From contig NZ_JAJONF010000001.1 of the NCBI RefSeq assembly GCF_021462265.1, positions 434,001 to 498,000 on the forward strand: a stretch of DNA of 64,000 nt, in the 5' to 3' direction. The notes beneath the pieces are model-generated. The model saw only the letters and a list, made by a program, of their open reading frames with translations, made no database searches and was not told the origin of the DNA. Shown here piece by piece: positions 1 to 14,320 of the stretch. The stretch's first letter is position 1, and each line of letters begins with the position of its first letter. The stretch is from Streptomyces shenzhenensis (GTDB lineage Bacteria > Actinomycetota > Actinomycetes > Streptomycetales > Streptomycetaceae). The position numbers and the translations under genes are program-made.

Positions 1-2928
<2,928 letters not shown>

Positions 2929-3028
2929 GAGGCCATGGTTCGGCTACGGGCCGGTGGGGGCCGGTCGCGCCCCCGCTGACCACCGCCCGGCGCTCCTGAC
3001 GGGGCGCGTTGCCCAGACGTCTATGGAT

Positions 3029-3055
3029 GGGGGCACCGGAGATTCGGTGTCCCCC
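3029..3055 (+). terminator. Hairpin between carB and pyrD
   Basis: GGGGGCACCG pairs with CGGTGTCCCCC across a 6-nt loop, with one bulged base. It lies just upstream of the pyrD ribosome binding site. It could be a terminator for carB or an attenuating leader structure for pyrD; no U-tract follows. Confidence 0.4.
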
Positions 3056-3071
3056 TCCGCATGAGGACTCC

Positions 3072-4178
3072 ATGTACAAGATCTTCTTCAAGCTCGTTTT
3101 CAAGCGGATGGATCCGGAGCAGGCCCATCACCTCGCCTTCCGGTGGATCCGGCTCGCCGCCCGGATTCCCGTGCTGCGCACGTTCGTCGCGGCCGCCCTG
3201 GCTCCTCGCTACAAGGAGCTGCGCACCGAGGCCTTCGGGCTGCGGATGCACGGGCCCTTCGGACTTGCCGCCGGGTTCGACAAGAACGCGGTGGCGATCG
3301 ACGGGATGTCGATGCTCGGGTTCGATCACGTGGAGATCGGGACCGTGACCGGGGAGGCACAGCCCGGCAATCCCAAGAAGCGGCTGTTCCGGCTGGTCGC
3401 CGACCGGGCCCTGATCAACCGCATGGGCTTCAACAACGACGGCTCGCTCACCGTCGCCGCCCGGCTCGCGACCCGTGAGCCCGTGTTCCGGACGGTCGTG
3501 GGCGTCAACATCGGCAAGACCAAGGCCGTACCGGAGGCCGAGGCCGTCGGCGACTACGTGAAGTCCGCCGAGCGGCTCGCGCCGTACGCCGACTACCTGG
3601 TCGTCAACGTGTCGTCCCCGAACACCCCGGGGCTGCGCAGCCTCCAGGCCGTCGATCAGCTGCGTCCGCTCCTGACGGCCGTGCGCGAGGCCGCCGACCG
3701 CGTGGTGGCGAACCGCCGGGTACCGCTGCTGGTGAAGATCGCGCCGGACCTCGCCGACGAGGACGTGGACGCCGTCGCGGATCTGGCCGTCGAACTCGGT
3801 CTCGACGGGATCATCGCGACCAACACCACCATCGCCCGGGACGAGCTCGGGCTGCGGTCGGACCCCGCCCTGGTGAAGGAGGCCGGCGGGCTGTCCGGGG
3901 CGCCGCTGAAGGCGCGCTCCCTCGAGGTGCTGCGGCGGCTGTACGCGCGCGTGGGCGACCGGATCACCCTGGTGGGCGTCGGGGGCATTGAGAACGCCGA
4001 GGACGCCTGGCAGCGCATCCTGGCCGGCGCCACGCTGGTCCAGGGCTACAGCGCCTTCGTCTACGAGGGGCCCTTCTGGGGCCGCGCCATCCACAAGGGC
4101 CTCGCGGCGCGCCTGCGCACCAGCCCGTACGCCACCCTCGCCGACGCGGTCGGCGCCGATGTGAGGAAGCCCGTATGA
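3072..4178 (+). CDS. pyrD: Dihydroorotate dehydrogenase (quinone), class 2
   Basis: Oxidises dihydroorotate to orotate with FMN and passes electrons to quinone, the fourth step of pyrimidine synthesis. The start is ATG 3072, preceded by GAGGA four bases upstream; the frame is open further upstream (to 3009) but only this start has a ribosome binding site. The protein is 368 aa, normal for the membrane-associated class 2 enzymes, which carry an N-terminal amphipathic helix such as the [13 protein letters not shown] segment here. Visible motifs are AAGFDKNA (about residue 66), NRMGFNNDG (about 116), [10 protein letters not shown] (about 179) and the FMN-phosphate loop VGVGGI near the C-terminus. 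The stop overlaps the pyrF start (ATGA), so the two are translationally coupled. Confidence 0.96.
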   Translation: MYKIFFKLVFKRMDPEQAHHLAFRWIRLAARIPVLRTFVAAALAPRYKELRTEAFGLRMHGPFGLAAGFDKNAVAIDGMSMLGFDHVEIGTVTGEAQPGNPKKRLFRLVADRALINRMGFNNDGSLTVAARLATREPVFRTVVGVNIGKTKAVPEAEAVGDYVKSAERLAPYADYLVVNVSSPNTPGLRSLQAVDQLRPLLTAVREAADRVVANRRVPLLVKIAPDLADEDVDAVADLAVELGLDGIIATNTTIARDELGLRSDPALVKEAGGLSGAPLKARSLEVLRRLYARVGDRITLVGVGGIENAEDAWQRILAGATLVQGYSAFVYEGPFWGRAIHKGLAARLRTSPYATLADAVGADVRKPV

Positions 4179-5032
4179 GCCAGCGCATGAGCCCGTCGGA
4201 GCCCTTCGGCGCGCGGCTGCGCCGCGTGATGGACGAGCGCGGCCCGCTGTGCGTCGGTATCGACCCGCACGCCTCGCTGCTCGCCGACTGGGGTCTGAAC
4301 GACGACGTGGCGGGCCTGGAGCGGTTCAGCCGTGGCGTTGTCGAGGCGGTGGCCGACCGGGTCGCCGTGATGAAGCCGCAGAGCGCGTTCTTCGAGCGGT
4401 TCGGCTCGCGTGGGATCGCCGTCCTCGAGCGGGTGGTGCGGGAGGCACGGGCGGCCGGGACGCTGGTCGTGATGGACGCCAAGCGCGGTGACATCGGCTC
4501 GACCATGGCCGGGTACGCGGAGGCCTATCTGCACAAGGACGCCCCGCTGTTCTCGGACGCCCTGACCGTCTCACCGTACCTGGGCTACGGCTCGCTCAGC
4601 CCGGCCGTCGCGCTGGCCCGGGAGAGCGGGGCCGGCCTGTTCGTGCTGGCACTGACCTCCAACCCGGAGGGCCCCGAGGTGCAGCACGCGGTGCGTGCCG
4701 ACGGCCGTACGATCGGCGCCACCATGCTGGCCCACCTGGCCGCGGAGAACGCGGGGGAGGAGCCGCTGGGTTCCTTCGGCGCCGTCGTCGGCGCCACGGT
4801 CGGCGACCTGTCGTCGTACGACCTCGCCATCAACGGCCCGCTCCTCGCGCCGGGCGTGGGCGCGCAGGGGGCGACGGCGGCCGACCTCCCCGCGGTGTTC
4901 GGGTCCGCGCTGCGCAACGTGGTTCCAAACGTGAGCCGAGGTGTTTTGCGTCACGGTCCGGATGTGACGGCCCTCCGGGCGGCCGCGGAGCGGTTCGCGG
5001 GCGAGATCCGGGATGTCGTCGCAGGTCGGTGA
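4175..5032 (+). CDS. pyrF: Orotidine-5'-phosphate decarboxylase
   Basis: Decarboxylates OMP to UMP, the last step of de novo pyrimidine synthesis. 285 aa, matching the longer type 2 OMP decarboxylases of actinobacteria rather than the 230-aa E. coli type. The catalytic Asp-Lys signature [15 protein letters not shown] lies near residue 102 and the N-terminal strand VGIDPH near residue 26. The ATG overlaps the pyrD stop by 4 nt; a second in-frame ATG lies 12 nt later (4187) but lacks a better ribosome binding site. Confidence 0.96.
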   Translation: MSQRMSPSEPFGARLRRVMDERGPLCVGIDPHASLLADWGLNDDVAGLERFSRGVVEAVADRVAVMKPQSAFFERFGSRGIAVLERVVREARAAGTLVVMDAKRGDIGSTMAGYAEAYLHKDAPLFSDALTVSPYLGYGSLSPAVALARESGAGLFVLALTSNPEGPEVQHAVRADGRTIGATMLAHLAAENAGEEPLGSFGAVVGATVGDLSSYDLAINGPLLAPGVGAQGATAADLPAVFGSALRNVVPNVSRGVLRHGPDVTALRAAAERFAGEIRDVVAGR

Positions 5033-5342
5033 GGGCTCCGACGAGACCTTGACGGCTGCCGCGACGAGCACTTCGGCGGCGGCCCGAGTGTGAATACATC
5101 CTCAAATCCGGGGCAGTATGTCTGAAATGTCCGGCCTGGCGGAGGCTGACCAGGACTTTTCCGCTGTTCTCGCTGACTCCGGCGGACTTGCCCGCTAGTC
5201 TCCGAGCAGTGGGAACACCCCCACACCCTTTAGGTAGTGGGGGATTACGGGCAAGCGTGTTGCTCGTAGCTCCCCAGGTGTGGGGCGACTAGGTTCCTCA
5301 CCGGTCCGTATCCGACAGTTCGACATCCGAGGTGACGTAGGC
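5033..5342 (+). promoter_or_regulatory. sihF leader/promoter region with stem-loop
   Basis: 310 bp without a supported gene between pyrF and sihF. It contains a perfect 7-bp stem-loop, CCCCCAC 5218-5224 with GTGGGGG 5237-5243 and a 12-nt loop. Two AT-containing boxes that could be -10 elements are visible (TAGTCT near 5198 and TAGGTT at 5290-5295). I cannot assign the transcription start. No riboswitch was recognised. Confidence 0.4.
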
Positions 5343-5666
5343 GTGGCTCTTCCGCCCCTTACCCCTGAACAGCGCGCAGCCGCGCTCGAAAAGGCCGCCG
5401 CGGCTCGCCGGGAGCGGGCCGAGGTCAAGAATCGACTCAAGCACTCCGGCGCCTCTCTTCACGAGGTCATCAAGCAGGGCCAGGAAAACGACGTCATCGG
5501 CAAGATGAAGGTCTCCGCCCTGCTCGAGTCCCTGCCGGGCGTGGGCAAGGTCCGCGCCAAGCAGATCATGGAGCGACTCGGGATCTCCGAGAGCCGCCGC
5601 GTGCGTGGCCTCGGGTCCAACCAGATCGCCTCCCTGGAGCGTGAGTTCGGCAGCACCGGCTCCTGA
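5343..5666 (+). CDS. sihF: Streptomyces integration host factor (sIHF), nucleoid-associated DNA-binding protein
   Basis: A 107-aa actinobacterial IHF (unrelated to E. coli IHF) that binds and bends DNA and influences nucleoid compaction, sporulation and antibiotic production in S. coelicolor (established for SCO1480). The GTG at 5343 gives the conserved N-terminus M-ALPPLTPEQRAAALEKA; a longer frame from 5280 would add 21 unconserved residues. A basic helical N-terminal half (AAARRERAEVKNRLK) is followed by a helix-two-turn-helix segment LPGVGKVRAKQIMERLGI at about residues 60-77, the DNA-contacting module. Position between pyrF and gmk is the usual one in Streptomyces. Confidence 0.94.
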   Translation: MALPPLTPEQRAAALEKAAAARRERAEVKNRLKHSGASLHEVIKQGQENDVIGKMKVSALLESLPGVGKVRAKQIMERLGISESRRVRGLGSNQIASLEREFGSTGS

Positions 5667-5670
5667 TCGC

Positions 5671-5704
5671 CGGGCTGCCCGGGACAGCCGTCCCGGGCAG
5701 CCCG
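5671..5704 (+). terminator. Terminator after sihF
   Basis: Perfect 15-bp stem: CGGGCTGCCCGGGAC at 5671-5685 pairs with its complement at 5690-5704 across the tetraloop AGCC. It starts 5 bp after the sihF stop and lacks a U-tract, as is common in Streptomyces. Confidence 0.85.
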
Positions 5705-5726
5705 CGATTGCTGGAATAATCGCTGC

Positions 5727-6320
5727 ATGGCTGCAACATTCCGGGGGACGACCCCCGAGCCCCCGGACGCACGTCCGCGGCTGACCGTGCTCTCCGGCCC
5801 CTCCGGGGTCGGCAAGAGCACGGTCGTCGCCCATATGCGCAAGGAGTACCCCGAGGTCTGGCTCTCGGTGTCGGCGACCACCCGCAGGCCCCGCCCGGGC
5901 GAGAAGCACGGGGTCCACTACTTCTTCGTCTCCGACGAGGAGATGGACAAGCTGATCGCCAACGGTGAGCTCCTGGAGTGGGCCGAATTCGCCGGCAACC
6001 GCTACGGCACCCCGCGTGCCGCGGTGCTGGAGCACCTCGAAGCCGGCGTGCCGGTCCTCCTGGAGATCGACCTCCAGGGCGCCCGGCAGGTCCGCGAGAC
6101 CATGCCGGAGGGCCGGCTGGTGTTCCTGGCCCCGCCCTCCTGGGAGGAACTGGTGCGCAGGCTCACCGGACGCGGCACCGAGGCGCCCGAGGTCATCGAG
6201 CGCCGACTGGACGCGGCCAAGATCGAGCTCGCGGCGGAGCCCGAGTTCGACGAGACGCTGGTCAACACCTCTGTCGAGGACGTGGCGCGCGAGCTGCTAG
6301 CCTTGATGGACGTTGTGTGA
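5727..6320 (+). CDS. gmk: Guanylate kinase
   Basis: Phosphorylates GMP to GDP with ATP. 197 aa. The P-loop GPSGVGKST is at about residues 26-34, and the GMP-binding region carries [13 protein letters not shown] and the HYFFVS segment typical of the family. No good Shine-Dalgarno sequence precedes ATG 5727; an AT-rich box GGAATAAT lies about 10 bp upstream, so transcription may start very close to the start codon. rpoZ and coaBC follow, the usual actinobacterial order. Confidence 0.95.
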   Translation: MAATFRGTTPEPPDARPRLTVLSGPSGVGKSTVVAHMRKEYPEVWLSVSATTRRPRPGEKHGVHYFFVSDEEMDKLIANGELLEWAEFAGNRYGTPRAAVLEHLEAGVPVLLEIDLQGARQVRETMPEGRLVFLAPPSWEELVRRLTGRGTEAPEVIERRLDAAKIELAAEPEFDETLVNTSVEDVARELLALMDVV

Positions 6321-6371
6321 TCGTCATTGACCATGCACACTGAATCTTTCCCATCCATCGGAAGGTAGAGC

Positions 6372-6644
6372 GTGTCCTCTTCCATCGCCACGCCCGAGGG
6401 CATCATCAACCCGCCGATCGACGAGCTCCTCGAAGCCACCGACTCGAAGTACAGCCTGGTGATCTACGCGGCCAAGCGGGCCCGCCAGATCAACGCGTAC
6501 TACTCGCAGCTCGGCGAGGGCCTCCTTGAGTACGTCGGTCCGCTCGTCGACACCCACGTCCACGAGAAGCCGCTCTCGATCGCCCTGCGCGAGATCAACG
6601 CGGGTCTGCTGACCTCCGAGGCCGTCGAAGGCCCGGCGCAGTAG
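6372..6644 (+). CDS. rpoZ: RNA polymerase omega subunit
   Basis: Small subunit that helps assemble and stabilise RNA polymerase by clamping the beta' C-terminus. 90 aa with GTG start 6372, preceded by GGAAGG. The core signature [18 protein letters not shown] (about residues 27-44) and the [12 protein letters not shown] segment are intact. It lies 51 bp after gmk, and a strong terminator follows, so gmk-rpoZ may form a short operon. Confidence 0.96.
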   Translation: MSSSIATPEGIINPPIDELLEATDSKYSLVIYAAKRARQINAYYSQLGEGLLEYVGPLVDTHVHEKPLSIALREINAGLLTSEAVEGPAQ

Positions 6645-6670
6645 TACTTTCGCACTGCAGTTGACTTATC

Positions 6671-6702
6671 CACAGGCCCGGCAGCCGACTGCCGGGCCTG
6701 TG
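6671..6702 (+). terminator. Terminator after rpoZ
   Basis: Perfect 14-bp inverted repeat CACAGGCCCGGCAG (6671-6684) with its complement (6689-6702) and loop CCGA. It begins 26 bp after the rpoZ stop and separates it from coaBC. Confidence 0.87.
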
Positions 6703-6741
6703 GTGTGTGATGGCGTCATGGAATCGACGAGTGGAGGCCCG

Positions 6742-7947
6742 GTGGACAAGCCGAAGGTCGTACTGGGGGTCAGCGGCGGCATCGCCGCGTACAAGGCCTG
6801 TGAGCTGCTGAGAAGGTTCACGGAGTCGGGCCATGACGTCCGGGTCGTCCCCACCGCGTCCGCGCTGCACTTCGTCGGCGCCGCGACCTGGTCCGCCCTC
6901 TCCGGCAACCCCGTCTCCACCGAGGTCTGGGACCACGTCGAAGAGGTCCCGCACGTCCGGATCGGACAGCATGCCGACCTGGTCGTGGTCGCCCCCGCCA
7001 CCGCCGACATGCTCGCCAAGGCGGCCCACGGCCTCGCCGACGACCTGCTCACCAACACCCTCCTGACGGCCCGCTGCCCGGTCGTCTTCGCTCCCGCGAT
7101 GCACACCGAGATGTGGGAGCACCCGGCCACCCAGGAGAACGTGGCCACGCTGCGCCGCCGTGGCGCCGTCGTGATCGAACCGGCGGTCGGCCGCCTCACC
7201 GGCGTCGACACCGGCAAGGGCCGGCTGCCCGATCCCGCGGAGATCTTCGAGGTCTGCCGTCGCGTCCTCGCCCGGGGAGTGCGGGAGCCCGACCTGGCCG
7301 GCCGCCATGTCGTCGTCTCCGCCGGCGGCACCCGGGAGCCCCTCGACCCCGTCCGCTTCCTGGGCAACCGCTCCTCCGGCAAGCAGGGCTACGCCCTCGC
7401 CCGCACGGCCGCCGCCCGGGGTGCCCGGGTGACGCTGCTCGCAGCGAACACCACCGGCCTGCCGGACCCGGCCGGCGTGGACGTCGTCCCGGTCGGTACG
7501 GCCGTACAGCTGCGTGAGGCGGTCCTGAAGGCGGCCGCCGACGCCGACGCCGTGGTGATGGCCGCCGCCGTCGCCGACTTCCGTCCCGCCGTCTACGCGG
7601 CCGGGAAGATCAAGAAAAAGGACGGGCAGGACCCCGAGCCGGTCGTCCTGGTGCGGAATCCGGACATCCTCGCGGAGATCTCGGCCGACCGGGCGCGGCC
7701 CGGACAGGTGATCGTCGGCTTCGCCGCGGAGACCGACGACGTCCTCGCCAACGGCCGGACCAAGCTGGCCCGCAAGGGCTGCGACCTGCTCGTGGTGAAC
7801 GAGGTGGGAGAGCGGAAGACCTTCGGCTCCGAGGAGAACGAGGCCGTGGTGCTCGGCGCCGACGGCAGCGAGACGCCGGTGCCGCACGGGCCGAAGGAGG
7901 CTCTCGCCGACACCGTGTGGGATCTCGTGGCGGCCCGTTTGGGTTAA
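6742..7947 (+). CDS. coaBC: Bifunctional phosphopantothenoylcysteine decarboxylase / phosphopantothenate-cysteine ligase
   Basis: Two consecutive steps of coenzyme A synthesis: CTP-dependent addition of cysteine to phosphopantothenate (CoaB) and FMN-dependent decarboxylation to phosphopantetheine (CoaC). Start GTG 6742 has GGAGG four bases upstream; the frame stays open to 6661 but that stretch overlaps the rpoZ terminator. 401 aa. The N-terminal flavodoxin-like CoaC half starts VVLGVSGGIAAYKACEL and has the conserved APAMHTEMW segment. The CoaB half begins near residue 190 (VVVSAGGTREPLDPVRFLGNRSS is its nucleotide-binding start) and contains the KIKKKDG lysine cluster and the C-terminal DLLVVNEV motif. 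Confidence 0.95.
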   Translation: MDKPKVVLGVSGGIAAYKACELLRRFTESGHDVRVVPTASALHFVGAATWSALSGNPVSTEVWDHVEEVPHVRIGQHADLVVVAPATADMLAKAAHGLADDLLTNTLLTARCPVVFAPAMHTEMWEHPATQENVATLRRRGAVVIEPAVGRLTGVDTGKGRLPDPAEIFEVCRRVLARGVREPDLAGRHVVVSAGGTREPLDPVRFLGNRSSGKQGYALARTAAARGARVTLLAANTTGLPDPAGVDVVPVGTAVQLREAVLKAAADADAVVMAAAVADFRPAVYAAGKIKKKDGQDPEPVVLVRNPDILAEISADRARPGQVIVGFAAETDDVLANGRTKLARKGCDLLVVNEVGERKTFGSEENEAVVLGADGSETPVPHGPKEALADTVWDLVAARLG

Positions 7948-8186
7948 CTCGTTTCAGCCATATGTCAACTTTCCCCGGTGCGACATTCCGGTGCGGTGAC
8001 TCTGGCCAAGGCCGCCGGCCATTGGGCAGAATGCCCGTGCCGCAGGTCACAGCACTCCCGAGTGTCGAGACAGGTGGGCCGGCGGACGAGTGCGACCGAT
8101 AAACTGTCCTCGGACGATGCCCGGGTGCAGCCCCCGTGTCGTCCACCAATGATCAGCCAGCAGCCGCTGCAACCCCAGGGAGCGTT
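7948..8186 (+). promoter_or_regulatory. metK leader region
   Basis: 239 bp between coaBC and metK. A 6-bp stem, GGACGA (from about 8113) with TCGTCC near 8140, could form a hairpin about 45 bp ahead of the metK start. A duplicated octamer CCGGTGCG lies near 7975 and 7988. I looked for a SAM riboswitch (SAM-I or SAM-IV core motifs) and did not recognise one. A -10-like box sits in GATAAACT near 8097. Confidence 0.35.
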
Positions 8187-9410
<1,224 letters not shown>

Positions 9411-9427
9411 CCCCGAAGCCACCTCGA

Positions 9428-9465
9428 CGAGGGCCCGGTCTCCCCGCGGGGAGACCGGGCCCTCG
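9428..9465 (+). terminator. Terminator after metK
   Basis: Perfect 18-bp stem starting CGAGGGCCCGG at 9428, with its complement at 9448-9465 and a minimal loop. It lies 18 bp past the metK stop and is one of the strongest hairpins in the window. Confidence 0.9.
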
Positions 9466-9692
9466 CCCTGTCCCGGGCCCGCGGGAACCGGCCGGCCGCC
9501 GAGACGGGGTGATCACTGCCGTGGGGTCCTCCCGGTGCGGTCGCTGCGGGAGATCGGTGCCGTCCGGTGTGCGCGGGACCGGTACGGCCGAGTGGCTGGG
9601 GCGGCCGGGGCGGAAGGACGCCGTGCGGTGTTCCGCGCCGGAACGAACTCGGGCGGCGCCGGTTGTCAGCGGCGTTTGGTAAGAATGCAAGG

Positions 9693-11864
9693 GTGAGCAG
9701 CGAGAACGGGCAGGGGGGCGGGGGCGCCGGAGGGGCGCCGCCGGAGCAGCTCGCGCTCATCCGGGAGAGCGTACGAGGGGCCAAGGTGCCCCGGGCCAAG
9801 CCGCGGACCTGGCGGGGGGCCGCGCTGGCCGAGCGGTTGCCGGTCGCGCGGGTGCTCGTGGACAAGGGCGTGCTCCACCTCGACCGGTATTTCGACTACG
9901 CCGTCCCCGCCGAGCTGGACGCCGACGCGCAGCCGGGGGTGCGGGTGCGGGTGCGGTTCGGGGCCGGCCGGCACCGGGTGCGGGACGGGCGCCGGGAGGG
10001 CGGGGGGCTCATCGACGGGTTCCTCGTCGAGCGACTCGCCGAGTCCGACTACTCGGGGCCGCTGGCCGCGCTGGCCCAGGTCGTGTCGCCCGAACCGGTG
10101 CTGAGCGAGGAACTGCTGCGGCTCGCACGGGCCGTCGCCGACCGGTACGCGGGGAGCCTCGCGGATGTGCTGCAGCTGGCCGTGCCGCCGCGCAGCGCGC
10201 GGGCCGAGAAACGGCCGTCCCCCGAGCCGCTGCCGCCCCCGCCCGCGCCGGGCACCGGAAGCTGGTCGCGGTACGAGCACGGGGCCGCCTTCGTCGAGGC
10301 GCTGGCCTCCGGCGGCGCGCCGCGTGCGGTGTGGAACGCCCTGCCGGGACCCGGGTGGAGCGAGGAGATCGCCCGGGCCGTCGCCGCCACGCTCGCCTCG
10401 GGACGCGGCGCGCTCGTCGTCGTACCGGACGGGCGGGCGGCCACGCGGGTCGATGCCGCGCTGACCGAGGTGCTGGGCGAAGGGCGGCATGCGCTGCTCA
10501 CGGCCGACACCGGGCCCGAGAAGCGGTACGCGCAGTGGCTCGCCGTCAGCCGCGGTTCGGTGCGGGCGGTCGTGGGGACGCGGGCGGCCATGTTCGCGCC
10601 CGTGCGGGATCTCGGGCTCGTCGCGATCTGGGACGACGGGGACGACAGCCACAGCGAGCAGCACGCGCCGCAGCCGCATGCGCGGGACGTGCTGCTGTTG
10701 CGCGCCGCGCTGGACAAATGCGGTTTTCTGCTGGGGAGTTGGAGCTGCACGGTGGAGGCCGCGCAGCTCGTGGCGAACGGCTGGGCACGGCCCCTGGCGG
10801 CGGGGCGGGATGAGGTGCGGCGGGCCGCGCCCCTGGTACGGACGGTAGGGGACGGAGACCTCGCGCGGGACGAGGCGGCGCGGGCCGCGCGGCTGCCGAC
10901 GCTCGCCTGGCAGGCGGTCCGGGACGGACTCCGGCACGGGCCCGTGCTGGTGCAGGTGCCCCGGCGGGGGTATGTGCCCCGGATGGCCTGCGCCCAGTGC
11001 CGGGCACCGGCGCGCTGCCGGCACTGCGCCGGTCCCCTGGAGGCGCGGGGCGCCGGGGCGCTGGGGTGCGGGTGGTGCGGGCGCGAGGAGGGCGACTGGC
11101 ACTGCCCGGAGTGCGGTGGCTTCCGGCTGCGCGCCCAGGTGGTCGGGGCCCGGCGGACCGCCGAGGAGCTGGGGCGGGCGTTTCCCGCCGTACCCGTTCG
11201 GACCTCGGGCCGTGAGCAGGTGCTGGACACCGTGCCGGGGACGCCCGCGCTGGTCGTGAGCACACCGGGTGCGGAACCGGTCGCCGAGGGCGGGTACGCG
11301 GCGGCCCTGCTGCTGGACGGGTGGGCCATGCTGGGGCGGCCGGATCTGCGGGCCGGCGAGGACGCGCTGCGCCGGTGGATCGCGGCCGGGGCGCTGGTGC
11401 GGCCGCAGGCGGACGGGGGGACCGTGGTCGTGGTCGCGGAGCCCACCCTGCGGCCCGTTCAGGCGCTGGTCCGGTGGGATCCCGTCGGGCACGCGGTGCG
11501 GGAACTGGCCGAGCGGGCGGAGCTCGGGTTTCCGCCGGTGTCGCGGATGGCGGCGGTCTCGGGGACGGCGGAGGCGCTCGCCGAGTTCCTCGGTACGGCC
11601 GGACTTCCCCCGGACGCCGAGGTGTTGGGGCCGGTGCCGCTACCCGTGGTGCGGGCCGGGGCGCCTCGGCGGGCGGGGGCGCCGCCGCCGGGGGAGCACT
11701 GGGAGCGGGCGCTGGTTCGGGTGCCGCCGGGGAGCGGGGCGGCGCTCGCCGCCGCGCTGAAGTCGGCTCAGGCCGCGCGGATGGCGCGGGGGAGCGGGAG
11801 CGGTGGCGCGAGTGGCGGCGCGGAGGCGGTTCGGGTGCGGATCGACCCGCCGGACATCGGGTGA
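9693..11864 (+). CDS. priA: Primosomal protein PriA (N'), actinobacterial degenerate type
   Basis: PriA loads the replisome at stalled forks. This copy keeps the N-terminal 3'-DNA-binding domain (about residues 45-150, VARVLVDKGVLHLDRYFDYAVP) and the zinc-binding cysteine cluster (CAQC, CRHC, CGWC, CPEC, about residues 431-475). The helicase motifs are broken: no GxGKT/S P-loop is present where the first RecA fold should have one, and the DEEH box reads DDGD. Mycobacterial PriA is likewise reported to lack helicase activity, so a structural or loading role is likely. 723 aa from GTG 9693; the upstream open frame to 9567 is unconserved in character. Confidence 0.9.
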   Translation: MSSENGQGGGGAGGAPPEQLALIRESVRGAKVPRAKPRTWRGAALAERLPVARVLVDKGVLHLDRYFDYAVPAELDADAQPGVRVRVRFGAGRHRVRDGRREGGGLIDGFLVERLAESDYSGPLAALAQVVSPEPVLSEELLRLARAVADRYAGSLADVLQLAVPPRSARAEKRPSPEPLPPPPAPGTGSWSRYEHGAAFVEALASGGAPRAVWNALPGPGWSEEIARAVAATLASGRGALVVVPDGRAATRVDAALTEVLGEGRHALLTADTGPEKRYAQWLAVSRGSVRAVVGTRAAMFAPVRDLGLVAIWDDGDDSHSEQHAPQPHARDVLLLRAALDKCGFLLGSWSCTVEAAQLVANGWARPLAAGRDEVRRAAPLVRTVGDGDLARDEAARAARLPTLAWQAVRDGLRHGPVLVQVPRRGYVPRMACAQCRAPARCRHCAGPLEARGAGALGCGWCGREEGDWHCPECGGFRLRAQVVGARRTAEELGRAFPAVPVRTSGREQVLDTVPGTPALVVSTPGAEPVAEGGYAAALLLDGWAMLGRPDLRAGEDALRRWIAAGALVRPQADGGTVVVVAEPTLRPVQALVRWDPVGHAVRELAERAELGFPPVSRMAAVSGTAEALAEFLGTAGLPPDAEVLGPVPLPVVRAGAPRRAGAPPPGEHWERALVRVPPGSGAALAAALKSAQAARMARGSGSGGASGGAEAVRVRIDPPDIG

Positions 11865-11878
11865 CCTGGTCGGCGGCT

Positions 11879-11905
11879 GCCCTCCCGGATGCTTGCCGGG
11901 AGGGC
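11879..11905 (+). terminator. Terminator after priA
   Basis: Perfect 10-bp stem GCCCTCCCGG (11879-11888) and CCGGGAGGGC (11896-11905) with a 7-nt loop, 14 bp past the priA stop. Confidence 0.85.
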
Positions 11906-11930
11906 AGGGGCGGACGGGGCGGCCCTTGCG

Positions 11931-12020
11931 GTCAGCCGTGGGGCGGTCGGCCGTGGCGTGCGCCGGCCGTGGCGTGGGTCAGCCGTGGCATGCGTTAGCC
12001 GTGGCGTGGGTCAGCCGTCA
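11931..12020. repeat. 16-bp degenerate tandem repeat between convergent genes
   Basis: The hexamer GCCGTG/C recurs at 11935, 11950, 11966, 11982, 11998 and 12014, a regular 15-16 bp period, inside a unit close to GGTCAGCCGTGGCGTG. Six units fill the space between the 3' ends of priA and the HTH-protein gene. No coding frame is supported here. Confidence 0.8.
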
Positions 12021-12042
12021 GGGACGTCGGCTGTTCGGGACG

Positions 12043-13304
<1,262 letters not shown>

Positions 13305-14237
13305 ATGAAGCTTGTCTTCGCCGGTACTCCCGAAGTCGCCGTTCCTGCTCTGGACGCTCTTGTCTCCTCCGGACGGCACGAGGTGGCCGCCGTGGTCACG
13401 CGGCCCGACGCGCCGGCCGGGCGGGGGCGCAGGCTGGTCGCTTCGCCTGTGGCCGAGCGGGCGATGGAGGCCGGGATCGAGGTGCTGAGGCCGGTCAAAC
13501 CCCGCGACCCGGAGTTCCTGGAGCGGCTGACGGAGATCGCGCCGGACTGCTGTCCGGTGGTGGCGTACGGCGCGCTGCTGCCGCGGGTCGCGCTCGACGT
13601 GCCGGCCCACGGGTGGGTCAACCTGCACTTCTCGCTGCTGCCCGCCTGGCGCGGGGCGGCTCCTGTACAGCACTCCATCATGGCGGGGGACGAGATCACC
13701 GGGGCCTCCACCTTCCTCATCGAGGAGGGCCTCGACTCCGGCCCCGTCTACGGGACCGTCACCGAGGAGATCCGGCCCACCGACACCAGCGGTGACCTGC
13801 TGACCCGGCTCGCCTTCGCCGGGGCCGGGCTGCTCGCCGCGACCATGGACGGTATCGAGGACGGCACGCTCAAGGCCGTACCGCAGCCGGGGGAGGGCAT
13901 CACCCTCGCGCCGAAGATCACCGTCGAGGACGCGAGGGTCGACTGGACGGCGCCGGCGCTGCGGGTCGACCGGGTGGTGCGCGGCTGCACCCCGGCCCCC
14001 GGTGCCTGGACCACCTTCCGCGGTGAACGACTCAAGCTCATCCAGGTCACACCGGTGCCCGAGCGGACCGATCTCGCTCCGGCGCAGGTCGCCGTCGGGA
14101 AGAACAGCGTGCACGTGGGGACGGGGTCGTACGCCGTGGAGCTGCTCTGGGTGCAGGCCCAGGGCAAGAAGCCGATGCGGGCCGCCGACTGGGCGCGCGG
14201 TGTGCGCATCGGAGCCGGGGAGACGCTCGGCGGCTGA
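13305..14237 (+). CDS. fmt: Methionyl-tRNA formyltransferase
   Basis: Formylates initiator Met-tRNA using 10-formyl-tetrahydrofolate. 310 aa with the N-terminal motif [19 protein letters not shown], the active-site loop [17 protein letters not shown] (the conserved HxSLLPxxRGxxP signature) near residue 106, and the C-terminal tRNA-binding OB-like domain from about residue 205. rsmB and rpe follow on the same strand. Repeat-rich DNA lies immediately upstream. Confidence 0.96.
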   Translation: MKLVFAGTPEVAVPALDALVSSGRHEVAAVVTRPDAPAGRGRRLVASPVAERAMEAGIEVLRPVKPRDPEFLERLTEIAPDCCPVVAYGALLPRVALDVPAHGWVNLHFSLLPAWRGAAPVQHSIMAGDEITGASTFLIEEGLDSGPVYGTVTEEIRPTDTSGDLLTRLAFAGAGLLAATMDGIEDGTLKAVPQPGEGITLAPKITVEDARVDWTAPALRVDRVVRGCTPAPGAWTTFRGERLKLIQVTPVPERTDLAPAQVAVGKNSVHVGTGSYAVELLWVQAQGKKPMRAADWARGVRIGAGETLGG

Positions 14238-14320
14238 GCCCCCTTTCCCAGCAGCGGCTTCGCGGCGTACCCGGCGTACGCTGGAAGCCGCCTCATTCCC
14301 ATGACCGGAGCACCTTTTTC

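Noticed and set aside
7948..8186. Possible SAM riboswitch before metK
   Set aside because: The conserved cores of SAM-I and SAM-IV were not found; only a simple hairpin is visible.
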